This document shows, piece by piece, positions 24,501 to 39,500 of a stretch of 64,000 nucleotides of DNA. The translations under genes were made by a program, and so were the position numbers. Position 1 is the stretch's first letter, and each line of letters begins with the position of its first letter. The notes beneath the pieces are model-generated. The model saw only the letters and a program-made list of their open reading frames with translations. It did no database searches and had not been told where the DNA came from. The DNA is from Onchocerca lupi (Eukaryota; Nematoda; Chromadorea; Rhabditida; Onchocercidae): contig JAOVVO010000104.1 in assembly GCA_028564675.1 (NCBI GenBank), forward strand, positions 98,082 through 162,081, in the 5' to 3' direction.

Positions 24501-27500
24501 ATTATTGTCATGCATATTGTTTCATTTTTTCCTCTTTCATTAAAATAAAAATAGTATATGAAAGTAATATACAGAAAGGTGAAGGGTGAAAGGTGAAAGG
24601 TCAAATAAGTATTTTATTATTTTCATCATTTTAACTTCATTTTTCCTGTTTACTCTTTTCACTAAAATGAAAATAATACAGAACAGAATGTTTATATCTA
24701 TTGGACATAGGAAAATATGTCGATAAAAAAAGAAGAAAAAAAAATGAACTTTTTTAATTTTTAACGACACATTTTTGTGAAAAAAATATTTGGTAATGAA
24801 AACCGGAAATGAACTGGTTTTTTTTTTTTGCTTTTTTTATTTTTTCGATTTTTAATTTTTTAGTCAAAAAATAAACAAGACAAGTGCGAAGGAGAAACGA
24901 AAAGATTGAAATGGAAGGAAAGCTTTGATTTGAGTTATTGGTAAAAAAATAAAAAAAAAAAAAAAAACCTAAAATACTTTGATTGATAGATAGAAATTAC
25001 ACTTGGTAAAAGAAAATATATTGAATGACTTTAAATATTTTGAAAAAAATAAGAAAAAATTAGATGAATTAGTAATGTTTTCGATATGAAAAATTTATTG
25101 GAATTTATGTATCAGAATTTACCAATATATTTCATTTTAATTATAAGTTAATTTACTACTATTTCTTTTCAATGTCAAAATAATTTTAAAAATATCAATC
25201 AAAAAAAGAAAAATCATCTTTTAAATTTTTTTTCGGAAAGATTTCCATTCACAAAATGTTGAAATTACGCATTTATAATTTAGTATCATATGTAATTTTA
25301 GCTTTTTGTAACCTTTTTTTTTTTTTTTTTAAATTTAAAATTATAAATCATGTTTTATGGAATCTTGTACTAGATTTAAAATATTTTATTTCTTTATCAG
25401 TTGTTTTTTGTATAAAATAAAATACAAAATCTTTTTTTCTTTTACATATGAAGATGTAAACATTGATTTTTAACAAGTTTTTTATTATTATTCAAATCAA
25501 AAATGTCTTGACTAATCTTTTTTTTTATAATTAAAAGTTTAATGAAGGAAGTTACATTTCTCTTTATATTTACTGAATTAAATATCAAATTTAATTAAGA
25601 AATAGAAAAATTGGACTTTTCAAGATAAATAATCGGATTTTGATATTTATAAAGATCAAAGAATTGCATCCAATCTTGCCTTCAAAACTAGCAGTTTCGA
25701 TTTTAATTCAATTTAGTGAATTAGCAATGATTAGCAATTTCCTTGTTGATTAACACAGAGAATGTTAACATTTTATAATGATAACAAATACCATATTTAA
25801 TTACGATAATTTTAATTTTCCATAGAATAGGATTTTTTTGCATATATTTATATGTCTTGAATGAAGAAAAAAAATTAATTCAAAAAAAAAAAAAAGAAAA
25901 ATGAAACACTTTCTTAAATACTTATTATCAAAATGATTTCTTTGAAATATTGAATTCCTGCCGAAGAAATGGTGGAATTTTCGATACATAATTTAAAGAT
26001 AAATATTTTGACTCAAATAGGCCAAATATTTCGGTATGATCGGAAATATTTTCAAAAAGAGAACGATTTTATAGATTTTCAATAATTCATGTTAATGTTA
26101 ATGATATTAATTTTTTTAATAATCCAATAGATCATTAAAGACAATTTAAATTTTAAATTGAAATTATTATAATCTTATTGAATTAAAAAAAATGGATGAT
26201 AAAAAAGCTTTTTTCGATATACTACATGAAAATGACAGAGATATTGAAATTAGTATTTTACATTGACTTTCGATTATTTCAATATTTTTACGACAAATCT
26301 GGCATATTGGTCCTTTTAAATATTTTCAAATTAAATTAATTCAATATTTCATTACTGATTTCCGGTTGTTTCGTGTTTTATGACAAAAAAAATTTGGCAT
26401 TATTGGCATAATTTGGTATATTAATCTTGTTAGAAAGTTTCAAATTAAATTAGTTGATGAATGAAAGTTAAGTTGGGATAATTTTTGCAGGTAATATTTC
26501 GAGCTAATAAATAATTTACAGGTAAGCTTTCATTTTTTCCTTCTAGGTAATTAATGAATTTCGGTACAATTTAATCTTTTCCTTTTTTTTTTTTTTCATC
26601 ACTGTAGATGGACCACAAGAATTCCAAAGTATTCTACCGCAAACCGGAACGTGTCGTTTTGATGAACGAGCTTGCGGTAATAATGAATGTGTAAAAAGTG
26701 AATATGTTTGTGACGGTGAACCGGATTGCCGAGATCGTACTGATGAACAGGTAAACGCAGGTAATTTCAGGATTTAATAGGACGAAATTATAGATAAAGT
26801 AATTTTGTCTTATTATATCTTGAAATTACTCATAATATTTGTACTTTGATGACGATATGTATCAAAATCGAAATAAACAGATTCTGAATGTAGATCATTA
26901 AAAAGTATAAATATCAATGAATAAGTCAGTATTATTAAGTTAATATTAATTTTTATTTTAGAATATTAAGTTAAAACTATTATGATTAATCTTTTCCTAA
27001 TGCTAATAATTTTGATAATTCTGATATACAATGGAAAGAGAATTTTGATAATTTTAAAATTAGAATTAGAATTAAATCGGAATAGTTTTCAAACGATGTG
27101 TGAATAAATTAATTAATCTATGAATTGGAATAGTTTTTATTTAGCTTAATTAGAGCAATTAATTTGTGAATCAAAATAATTTTCATTTATGTTTAATTAG
27201 ATAATTAATCAATTATATTTTTATGTACGAATATTTTAATTATAGAATTGCCCGACATTACGTTCATGTGAACCAAATGAATTCAAATGTAATAATGGTC
27301 GTTGTGTTCAAAAAATGTGGCTCTGTGATGGTGATGATGATTGTGGTGATAATTCTGATGAACAAGCTTGCAGTCATCGAGTACCATCTGATGGTTGCTC
27401 AGCAAATGAATTCAAATGTCGTGATGGTCGGCAATGTGTTCCGCTTAGTTTTCATTGTGATGGTACCAATGATTGTCAGGATGGATCTGATGAGGTACCT

Positions 27501-30500
27501 CATTTTATAATTACATAATATTTTTGAGGATAAAAAAAAAGCAAAAAAAAAATTTCAAAAATCTTTACGTGATTTTTATCACATCCATTTCATTTCAATA
27601 TATTAAAGATTTCGTTTATTTTACAATCGATTATTAGAGAATATCTAAATGAATTGATTCATTTCTATGAGCGTAACAAAAGAAAGAATAACCCAGTGAT
27701 CACTGTATGTGTTTATTCGCTAATAATTGCTTATAATATAAATGATGAATCATTGTTACGTCAATCAGTAAAATGATTCATGCTTACATTTATTTTACAT
27801 TTTTTTTTTCGAATTTTTTTTTTTTTAAATTTTCATACCTAACGGCATAACTACAATTTTAAAAAACCAAGCATTTATTCATGTAAATAACATAACGAAT
27901 TATTAGCATTATTAGTTTTGAATAATTAGAGATAGAAATGGAATAAATGTAAATTGAATTAATATTTCAAATTTATTTTTAATTTTTTATTACTTTAAAT
28001 TTATTTTACATTCGTATTCATTATAATACAAAATTTATTCGAAATAAATATCATTTATGATTTTTGTCATGTAAAAGAAATTTTCACTTTCATTTTGCAA
28101 TAATTTATTTATTTTTTCTAATATAAAAGTTGAAAATAGAGTAGAATTATTTGTTGATGCTTATTTTCGTATGAATTAATGAATTATTTAAGTGATAATT
28201 TTGATAATATAATTATATTAAAGATTGGATGTGTCCAGCCAACGATTGTACAACCACCGGAAACAAATAAGCAGGTGTATGCTGGTGGTACCTTTCAGTT
28301 GACGTGTAAAGCGGTTGCTGTACCTGAACCATACATTAATTGGCGTCTAAATTGGGGTCCTGTTTGTGATCCACCAAGGTGTACACAACTTTCTGAAGGT
28401 GGTCTCGGTACACTTACTGTAAAAAATGCACAGTATGTCTTTATTTTTTTAATTTTTTTTTTTATTTTTTAATTTTTAAAAAAGATATAAAATGGTCTTT
28501 TTGATTAAAAGATATGATCAATAATTCTTTTAAAATTTATTACACTGCATAGTTCTATGAAAACTTGATTTTTCGAACTCTTTAAATAATTGAAAATAGA
28601 ATTATGTGAAATGAACTTGGAATTATATATAATTTGCATTTTTAAAGAAAATGATTAAAAATTAATAGGAATTAAGATAATTGAGCATATCATAATAAAA
28701 ATTAAAAATTTACAAGAATTAAGTGAATGATCATACCATAATTGAATAACCAATTAAAATGTCATATTGTACCGTAATCAAGTAATTAAGAAAATTCACA
28801 AACATATTTTATTCATTACATAAATCAAACAAAATAAGTTTTATTTATCGACGCATTTTTTTTCATTAAACTCGTATTTTCTTATTTTTTTTCATTAAAC
28901 TTTTCTTTCTTATTAAATTTGCATTTTTATTCTTTCTTAAATGAACGATCATTATTTTTTTAGCCGATTATTCAGATATAAATTTTTTTTCTTATTCATT
29001 AATTTTATGTAAATAAATAATATTGAAATAATTTTGAAAAATTTTTTTCTAAATAAGCCATTATCACTTTATCGCAAATAAAATAATACAATACGTTTAC
29101 ATGAATTTTTTTATTCTTTGTATTTTCTTTAAAAAAGAAAAAAGGAAAGTAAGTTCACCAATTTGAAAAAAAAAAAAAAAAATCCGCTGAAGTATTTCAA
29201 AAAATAAACTTAACACTCATTCTCGCCTTGCATCCATTTTTATCTTTTCTTTTCCTTTTTTTTTTTTTTTTTTTCTCCGATGTATGCATATGAGATTGAA
29301 AATTTTGCAAAAATTTGTAAAAAAAAAAGAAATTTTGCTATTATATATGAATGAATCATTTGCACTTGTATTTAAAAAATTTCTTAGAAAGAGAAAAAAA
29401 TTGAAATAGAAAGGCTGTAATATTAATCGAATAATAGCAAAAATGTTTTTAAGAGAGCAAAATTATCTAGAAAAACAGTTGTTTTCAATGAAATTTCTCG
29501 TATATTATTTCCCGAGAATTTTTTTTTTTTCTGTAAAAAGGGAAAAAAGCATGAAAAGTTTTTCCTCGATAGTTTCTATTTGATCATTTATTTTAGGGCA
29601 ATTTTTTTCTTGCAAATTTTTTTTTTGTTGAAATTCAATAAATAATTTCTGAAAAAAGATGAAATAAATATTTGAATGAATGTATAGATATATGTTAATA
29701 ATGAATAATTAATAGTGAAAAATTATGGAAAGACTAAAAATTGAAAGTTGCATTCTAAAGCTTTTTTAATATTTATTCAAATCTTTCCAAGTTTAATCAG
29801 ATATCTTATTAAATTGATTAGTGAAAGTTTTGGTATATTGATTAATAACAACTTCATATTGAATTTAAATTATTTCGCATTGAATTAAAAACATTAAATT
29901 GATTGATAACAATTCAGACATTGACTATAAATAATTCCGATTTAAGATTATTTCTTTGCAATATTCATAAAATGTAATTTTGAAGAATTTAACGATTAAA
30001 ATATTCAAAATGATAAATTGATAATCTTTTTTATGATTATAATTTCTAGAGCACTTGATCAAGGTGCTTATACATGTGAAGCAATTAATGTCAAAGGTCG
30101 AGTATTAGCTACACCAGATTGTATCGTTCGTATCGTTAATATTCCGGCTCCGGAATCGCAACAAAGAACACATTGCAATGTAGTTGGTTCGATAAGTCCA
30201 GTTCCGGATCATACAGGTCGTTGTCAGTGTAAGGTTAGTTTCCATTTTAAATTATTGATTTTAAATTTTTAATTGGGAGAAAATTAAACTATCATTTAAT
30301 AATCTCTTATGATTAATTATATGATAATTAACATTATGAAATTCCAAATATATACAATATAGGAATTCTTCAATTTTTATACTATAATAAATTAAAATTT
30401 GAGATTAAAATAGAAATGTCCAATTGTTGATTATAATTATGATAAATATATTTTCATTGAAAAATTTTTATTTTATTAAAAATGAATTTAAAATTTTGTT

Positions 30501-33500
30501 ATTTCTTTTTTTTTTTTTCTAGGCATTAGTAGTAGGTTTACTATGTGATTCATGTGCTCAAGGTGCATATCATTTGCATGAAAAAGCTGAACAAGGTTGC
30601 TTAAAATGTTTCTGTTTTGGTATCACCGATCAATGTCAATCATCAAAATGGTATAGGACAAAAGTAAGTTTTGATAAAAAAAAAAATTATTAACTGTAGT
30701 TATGATAAAATTAACTGGGTAAAATGTTAGTTAGAAATAATTACTGAAATCATTTTCAATTTAATTCAGTTAATTTGCGAAATATTTTAGTTCTTTTTTT
30801 GTTTTTTGCTTTTGAATTTTCCGGGAAAAAAAATCGAGATAATTGCATTATTATTTTGAAAAATTTATAATCTTTGAAAATTTTAAACTTTTGCTAAAGA
30901 AACAATTCGATAAAATTGATTATGATTTTGAAATAATCTGAAAGTAGTATATTTAAAATCTTTGTCTTTATTTTTTTTTTTTGGAGTGTTATTTTATATC
31001 ACAAATTTTTTTTCAATGGAAAAAGTTAGTGAATTTTAAAAGAAATTTCATTAATTGCAAATTTTTGAAAAGTTTTGATAGGTTGATCAGCTCTGTAATC
31101 ACAAGAATTGTTAAAAATTTTTACCGATAATTTTTATCAATAAAGTAGTTTTCGGATAATTTTGGATAAATAATAAGATAAATTAATGGATGAAAATTAG
31201 TTTGGCTGGATTATAATGACATATGTAATATTTTGACCGGAGGAATAGATGAAGTTTCTTATTAATAATAATTGTATGTTGATAACAATAAAAGCTATAA
31301 TGATAAAATAATTTTGCTAATGATAGTTGATAAAGATTGAATAAATATGCTGTTAAAATATATGTTAATAATTAAGCAAAAACTATGATTTTAATATTAA
31401 TAAATTCAAAACATGATTAATCATTTATCTTATTTTGTATTTTTCTTTCAGAATATCGGTTGTGTAAGTTTAATTTATTACTCTTACGCACTATTTTTGG
31501 TGTGTTTTTCACAAAAATGCACTTTTTTTAGTAAAATATTTTGAAATTTTTTGAAATTTGAGCACATACAATGATATTTTTCAATTTAAATACAGTACTG
31601 GTGAACAATAAATACAGTATTGTCAGCATTTTAGTAAATAATTTCATATGTACAGTAAATTTCATTGTTTTTTTTTACGCACAATTCAGTGTGGATCATT
31701 CGTTAAATTGCATTTTTGTTTTTCTTTTCTGTTTTTTTAGTAAAAATTTTCGAAATTTAGATATTTTTAAATATTTCTCGATTACAATATTGTTTATTTT
31801 AATAAATACCGTAATATATGTAATTATGTATACATTTCATCGTTTATTTTTATGATTATTTGGTATTTTTAATCACCAAATTGCACCATTTTAATGAAAT
31901 TGCATGAAAAGAATTATATATATAGTTATAAAATAAATCTCATAAAAATTTTTAATCGATTAAATATTATTTGATTTTCTTTTTGAGAAAAGAAAAAGAA
32001 TTATTTATAGCAAAATTATATGATTTTTTCCTTCTTTCAAAATTCTATTTTCGATTTTAAAAATTATTTCATCTTTATTTTTACCCATAAATAAATCATA
32101 GTACACTTTTTTTTTTTTTTTTTGTTTTGACAAAGTTTCATCATTTATTGTTTGCTTGGCACATTGTCGCACAACAAAATTTGACTATTTATCATTTCGA
32201 TATTTTTTGATTTTTTTTTCTTTAATTTCTGGATTTTATTTTAGGATAAGCTCATTTTGAATGGTGAATCACGAGGTGTTCAAATATCGGATATCAATGG
32301 ACAAGTACAGAGTTCAAAATTTGATTACAGTAAACCTGGAATGGTAACATATAGTGAGCCATCTTATGGAACATTGTATTGGAAATTGCCATCACGTTTT
32401 CTTGGAAATAAGGTTTTGTTTTAGTTTTTTGTTAATTAATTACAGATTTTGCTAATTAAATCCAAATTTTGCTAATTAAATAATTTAACGAAAATTTATA
32501 AAGATTAAAAATTCCATATGTATTATGAGGAATCAATACTTTTTAGTATTTAAAATAAATTGAATACTTTAAGTCAAGTTTAATTTTGTTAATTAGTTAA
32601 TTATGGTATATGCAAATTACTATATAAATTATGAAAACTTGATATTCGAATTCTGCGAAAATATCAAACTTTTGCAAATTAATTCATTTAATTTAAATTA
32701 TATAGAAAGAAAAAAATTCGAAAATTTATTATTTAGCTGAAAAATATTGACAAATTTTTACAATTTTATTTATCGAATAAAACATATTTTAAGATTTTAT
32801 ATTCAAATATTCAAGGTTATTTCATCTAACTCCATTTTTTTATTTTCTAGTTCATATATTATTGTTTTATTTATAGCTAACAGCTTATGGTGGTGAACTT
32901 GCATTTGATATACAATATTCATGTACTGGATCTGTAAACAATGAACCGTTGATTGTCCTGAAAGTATGGTTTTTTTTTTCTTCATTAAATTATTTTATAT
33001 TACAATTAATTTTCGTAGAAAATTTATGAAAGAAAAAAAAATTAATTGGATATGATGAATTATTTGAGAAATTGCAGAATGCTAAAATTTAAAACAGTTT
33101 TTTTTTCCTTATTAATTAAATTTTCATTTAAATCGAAGACAAAAGAAATATTCCGTATTTTATGTAATACTAATTTGAATAATTTAAATCACAAAATAAA
33201 TTAATTTCTCTTTTCTTTTTTATTAATTATTGAATTCGCTGCAAAAATTCCAATCAAATTATTCTGAATAAATATACTGCGAATAAAACTGAATTTTAGC
33301 AAAAATACAGTTGAATTGAAAATGGAAATGGCGTTATGAAATTCAATAAATTAAATTTTACAAAACATAATTATAAAGATTGAAATGACGCATCAAGTTT
33401 TAATGAAATTGCATTTTTAATAAAATATAATCATAAAAATGGAAATAGTAGATGAAATTACTTGAATTTATATAAATTTACACAAAATGGATACGGTAGA

Positions 33501-36500
33501 TTACCTAACCTAGGTCACCTAACCTATTATATTTCAGGGTAACGGTATAACACTGGTACATCGTCCACGTGATTCATATATGTTTGCTTCTGATAAAACA
33601 ATCCGATATACCGTCAATACAATGGAAGTAAATTTTACATTTTTGTGAAATAAGTTTTAAAAATACAACTTTAAGTAAAATATTACTTTTAACTTTTTCA
33701 TTAAATTGATAATTTTATCAATTGCAAAGTTGTACTTTTAAGGATTTCAAAATATTGAAATGAAATTTTGTTGTTTTTTAATTGTATCGCTAAAATATTT
33801 ATTGTTGAAATTTTTAAAAGAAAAAATTATTGTCTTTATTAATTGTATCATCATATATTATCATTATTGATGATTTAATTCAATGTTTTAAAATGTTTAA
33901 AAAATTTTCCAATATTAATAATGATAATACATAATGATAGAATTTATTTTGATATTTTAGAAATTTTTTGAAAATTTTTAATATTTTGAAAATTTACATA
34001 TAAACATTTTTTATTAAGGAAAAAATTATTTCTCATTATTAGGAAGAAAGAATGAAAGAATTATTCTTTCAAATATTGTTTCAAACTTTCTTCTATTATT
34101 AGTCTTTATATTTGATACTTTTAATTGAAAGAATTAATTAAATTGAAATAGATCTTTTTTTTTTCTTTTGCTGGATGTAAATCTCAGAAACATAGATTAA
34201 TAAATTCTGATTTTCGATCATTTTAACAAATTTCTAGTTAATCATTGCTTTGTATAATCCTTAAATTCGATTTTTGTAAAATTTTAGGAATTTTTTTTCT
34301 AAAAAATGAATTTGATATGATTATTTTTGTAGGCAAATTATGAGCAATTAGATGGAAGACCAGCAACTCGACCAGATTTAATGATGGTACTAGCAAATGT
34401 AGAAATGATGTTAATTCGTGCTACACATTGTTATGGACAAGAAAATACAAGGTTATAAAAATTAATTCTTTTTAATTTTGAATATTAATTTCTTGAAGAA
34501 ACCATATATAAATATATAATATTACATTCTTTACTTAATTTTAGAATTTAATTATTTTTAATTTGAAAATATTAATTTTTCTTGTTATGTGAATAAAGTA
34601 TATATAGATATATTTAATTAATGTCATACATGCCTTAGTCATTCATTTCATTTTAAAATTTAATTCTTTTTAATTTAGAATATTAGTTTGTTATTATTTC
34701 AATAAATTATATACATGTAATTAGGTTTATACCATATTCATATACTTCATTTTAAAATTTAATTCTTTTCAATTTATAATATTAATTCTTGTTATTTAAA
34801 TACAATATATACATATATTATGCATAATTTCGATGCACTTTCTTAAAAAAAAATATTAAAAAATATATCCAATAAATATGATTATCGGATAAATGTTGCG
34901 AATTCCAATCTATCATTAATTAATTTTCTATTAAAAAATTTATCGAATTTATTGCAGGCTTGGAGATATTACTTGGGAAATAGCAGTTAATCGTGATACT
35001 CAAGAAAGATTTGCTTTAGAAGTTGAACAATGTTTATGTCCACCAGGTTTAAAAATTTATTTATTTCGTTTCTTTCTGCTTATTTTGAAATTTCAATTTC
35101 ATTTTACCAATTAATTTGGTATGTTCCGCTATTATTTCCTCTCGTCTACTGAATTTAAATATTTGTCAAAAATTCTTAATTATTTAGTAAAAAAACACGA
35201 TTTTTTCTAATATATTTGATTTCTATTTATCTTATCAGTGAAAAATAATCTCTTTTATTCTATATATTATATCAAATAGAATTTTATTATTGATATAAAC
35301 TTTTAATCACATTTTTTAATAATTTTTACTTAATAGATGAATTAAATATATAATTTACATTTATATTATAAATCGAAGTAATCGTTTTATTCGATGTAGA
35401 GAAATGATACGAAATGCATTTTATTATTGATATCAAGTTTTAGATTCATTCAATATACTTTTAACAATTTTATGTTATCGATTTTTCAGATCATACTAGA
35501 TTATCTATATTTTAACAATTTTCTTATTATTGATTCAATTTTTTAGGATATATTGGATTATCGTGCGAAGAATGTGCACCGGGATATGAAAGGTCACCTC
35601 AAGGTTCATATCTTGGTACCTGTGTACCTGCTCAACCGCGTGTCCAATGTTCACCAGCAGGTGCACGTAGTGCACATCCTGGTTATGATGGTAGATGTCA
35701 ATGTAAGATGTATGCTACCGGTCCATTGTGTGACCGTTGTCCACCTAATACTTTCCATTTGTCACCACGAAATCCACAAGGTTGCATTCCGTGCTTCTGC
35801 TCAGGTGTTACTCAACAATGTACTTCGGCTAGTAATTACTACAGAACTCAGGCGATTATCGATTATAGTCGTGGTGCTACCGATCAATTGGAAATTACTA
35901 GCAGCGATGCACATAATCCATTTATGTATGTATTTCAATCTGATTAACTTTTCCTTTCTTTTTTTTTTTTCAATCTTGAAAAAATTAAATCGAAAGATTC
36001 AAGAAAAATATTTAGAAATAGTATTTTAAGTATTATATGCGATAGAATTAAATAATTTCAAGATAATTCTAAGATAATGCTAAATGCTATATGGATCAAT
36101 GAACTAAAATGATTCTATTTTGATAATTAAATAGTATTTAATAAAATGGATTGCATTTTGACAATTAAATTAAATAACATTTTAATTAATTTTTATAATT
36201 AAATAATACGGCTATCTCAAATAGAAATTTGAGAAATTGTAATAGATAAAGAATTTTATTTTGTTATTTATTTGATATTACTTGATAGTATTTTTTTGGT
36301 TTCCGAGGTAGTTTATTGGTATCTATGCAAATAAGCATTATCATTTTTGATAATTTCATCAATCATATTAATTCAAATGATTATTCTTTAATTCGCAGGC
36401 CTCAGTCACAGGCACAAATAACAGGACGTGATATAACATTTTCATCATTTTATGAAGCATCTGGACAAACACTTTATTGGAAAATGCCAAAGCAATTCCT

Positions 36501-39500
36501 TGGTAATAAAGTAACCAGTTATGGTGGTAAACTAAAATATATCTTTCGGTATTCTGGTAGTGGACCATTAAATATGGATCCAGATGTTATCTTACGAGTA
36601 TGTAATCCATTTTATTGATTTTGTTTTCTTAATTATATGATGCCAAGATTAATATTAAATAATGTTCAAATTTCCTAAATATCTAATTATTTAAGTATTT
36701 ACATATTTTCTACTCATAAGATTATTTTTTAAACAAATTTAAATATAAAATGGAACTAATATAAAAAGGTAAATGTGTTGGGAAGAAAATTTTCGATTGA
36801 TTTGTAATTTGGAATTGTAGATTGGTAGGATTGGAAATGCCATTTGCTATTGTGACTCTGCTAGGCAAGCAATAGGCTTTATAAAGTAATATGATATTAT
36901 ACACAATATCGCACAAGAGCAAACAATAAACAAATAATACATATAAATATAAAAAAAACTAACAGGCGTTTTGATATTTGGATTCAAATTGATTTGCCGC
37001 TCATATTGATGTCAAAGGGACTGATTTGATTGAAAATGCCAATAAAATAGAGATTGAGTTGGAAAAATTGCTCGATCATAAACGAACGCAGAGAAAGCTA
37101 TTCACGCTGATTCCTCCAATGTTGCTGCTGACACTGATGATGCTCCCTCTGAAAGCTCTCCTTTTATATATGATCATCCTTGGGTTTGATAATGGGCGGA
37201 GTTCACACATTAGTCTTAATATTCTCAGACAAATGAATCGTGCAAAAAAACTGGATATGAGGACCAAAGATAAGATTAAGAATTCTCACAAGCCTTAGTT
37301 CTTGTCTTTTATTGACAATTCACTTCCCAACATTACACACGACCCACGTAACCTTACTTAGCAAATCGAAATAACGAGGGAATAAAAGATCTTTGTGCTC
37401 AAAGATATAGATATATGATTCATTTGCCTGAGAATAGTAGGAATTTCTTCGATACAAATTAAGTTATTTGGTTTTTTTCTTTTCTTTTTTTTGCAAATAT
37501 TTCAATTTCACCGCCGAAATTATTAAGTATTAAAACAAAATAAGGGCAAATAAGAGTTGGAAAAATAATTCGAATCAAGCAATTAAATGAAAAGAATAAT
37601 TTACAATTAAACCATTAAATGAGAATATATTGCAATTCTAAGCTTATAAAAATTACTTACATAATTAGACTTAATAGTAAAGTTTTTATTTACTTGTGAA
37701 TAAATTACGCCAAAATATTTCAATTGCAAATTATAAAATGAACAAATATGGTTTAAAAAAGAATTCAAATACTATATTTTACTTTATTTTTTTTCTAATT
37801 AATTTTAGGGTAATGATATAACATTACAATATACTAATCATCAACCAACTTATGCGGATCGTGAAAATGTTGTTGAAGTTGATCTGTTCGAAGATCATTG
37901 GCAACGAACGGATGGACAATTAGCTACACGTGAACATTTACTAATGGCATTAGCTGATCTTGATACTTTACTGATCAAGATGACTTATTTGGATGATGGC
38001 ACATCATCATCATCATCATTAATTAGTGTTTCATTAGATTATGCTGAACCATCTTATGTTACTGGTGGTGAAATTGCTTATGAGGTAAATAAATTTGAAA
38101 TTATTAAAATTCAAAAAAAAAAAATGGTATTGTATTATTATTCAAATTAAAATATCATATCAGCTGGATGTTCATCTTATAATTTAAATTCCATCAGTGC
38201 AGTTAATTCGTTTCAAAAATTTTACTTAAATATTATAATTTGCTTTATTTTTGAAATATTTTGTAAAACTAAATATAAGAATACGAATTAATTCAAAACT
38301 TAAGATTTTATTATAAAAAATTATTAAATTACTTTTTCAAACATTTCCTATTTGAATTAATTTTATTTCTCAAAAAATTGTCTTTCATAAAAAGGAATAT
38401 ACTATGAACGAAAAAAAAAAGAAAAAGAAGTAAAATGATTGTATTTAAGGTTGAACAATGTCAATGTCCTCCTGGTTATGTTGGTACATCTTGCGAAGAT
38501 TGTGCACCGGGATATTCTCGTACCGGTGGCGGATTATATTTGGGTCTTTGTGAACGTTGTGAATGTCATGGACATGCTTCACAATGTGACAGAGTTTGTT
38601 TATTTGCTTTTTTTTCCTTTTATTTTTTCAATTTAAAAGGCAAAAAATCCAACTTAAAGTTGTGGAAGTGAAATAAAAATCTTTAAATTTAGTATATTAA
38701 TATTTGAAAATGGAAAAAGCAAAATTTACTGTACTTTTTCACTATATTTTTTCTGTGAATTTTTCTAAAATCAAAATTAAATTCAAAAATGGAATTTTTA
38801 ATAGTGAAGTGATAAAAATCAAAATTTTAATGGTGAAAAAAAACTGAAATCGATTTTAAATTTTCGAAAAAAAAAGATTTAAAAATTGGATATTAAGTTT
38901 GAAATAAAAAATTTTTGAGTTTAGATCAGAAAGTTCTAATTTAAATCACGGAAAGATAATTAAAATCGATTTTAAATTTGAAAAAGAAATTTTTCGATAA
39001 TATCTCAATTTCAAAATTTCTCTTTCGAATTCAAAAATCGATTTCAATTGTATTTCGCGATTCAGATTCGATTTTTATCATTGCAATTTTAAAATTTAAA
39101 TTTGAAAAAGAAATTTTGAATGCTCATATTCTTTATGATAGGAGCATGGATTCTGCCTGGATTGTCAACATAACACAGAAGGTGATCAATGTGAACGTTG
39201 TAAACCGGGATTTACCGGTGATGCTCGTCGTGGTACCCCGCATGATTGTCAACCGGCAGCAACCAGACCTGCATGTTTGTGTAATAATCATTCACCGAGA
39301 GGATGTGATTCATTTGGTCGATGTTTGGTTAGTTTTATTTTTTTTTTTTTAAAAAATCAGGTAATTTCAAATTACAATTTATTCATTAAAACAAAACAGT
39401 AAAATTTATTAATGAAGTAAATTGATTAAATGAGAGATTGAGTAAAAAAGTCAAATTTATTAATACTTAAATTATCTGATAAATCGGAGATTATCAGAAA

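Noticed and set aside
33495..33530. Repeated ACCTAACCTA motif resembling telomeric sequence
   Set aside because: Only two short copies and not the nematode TTAGGC repeat; probably chance next to a splice acceptor.
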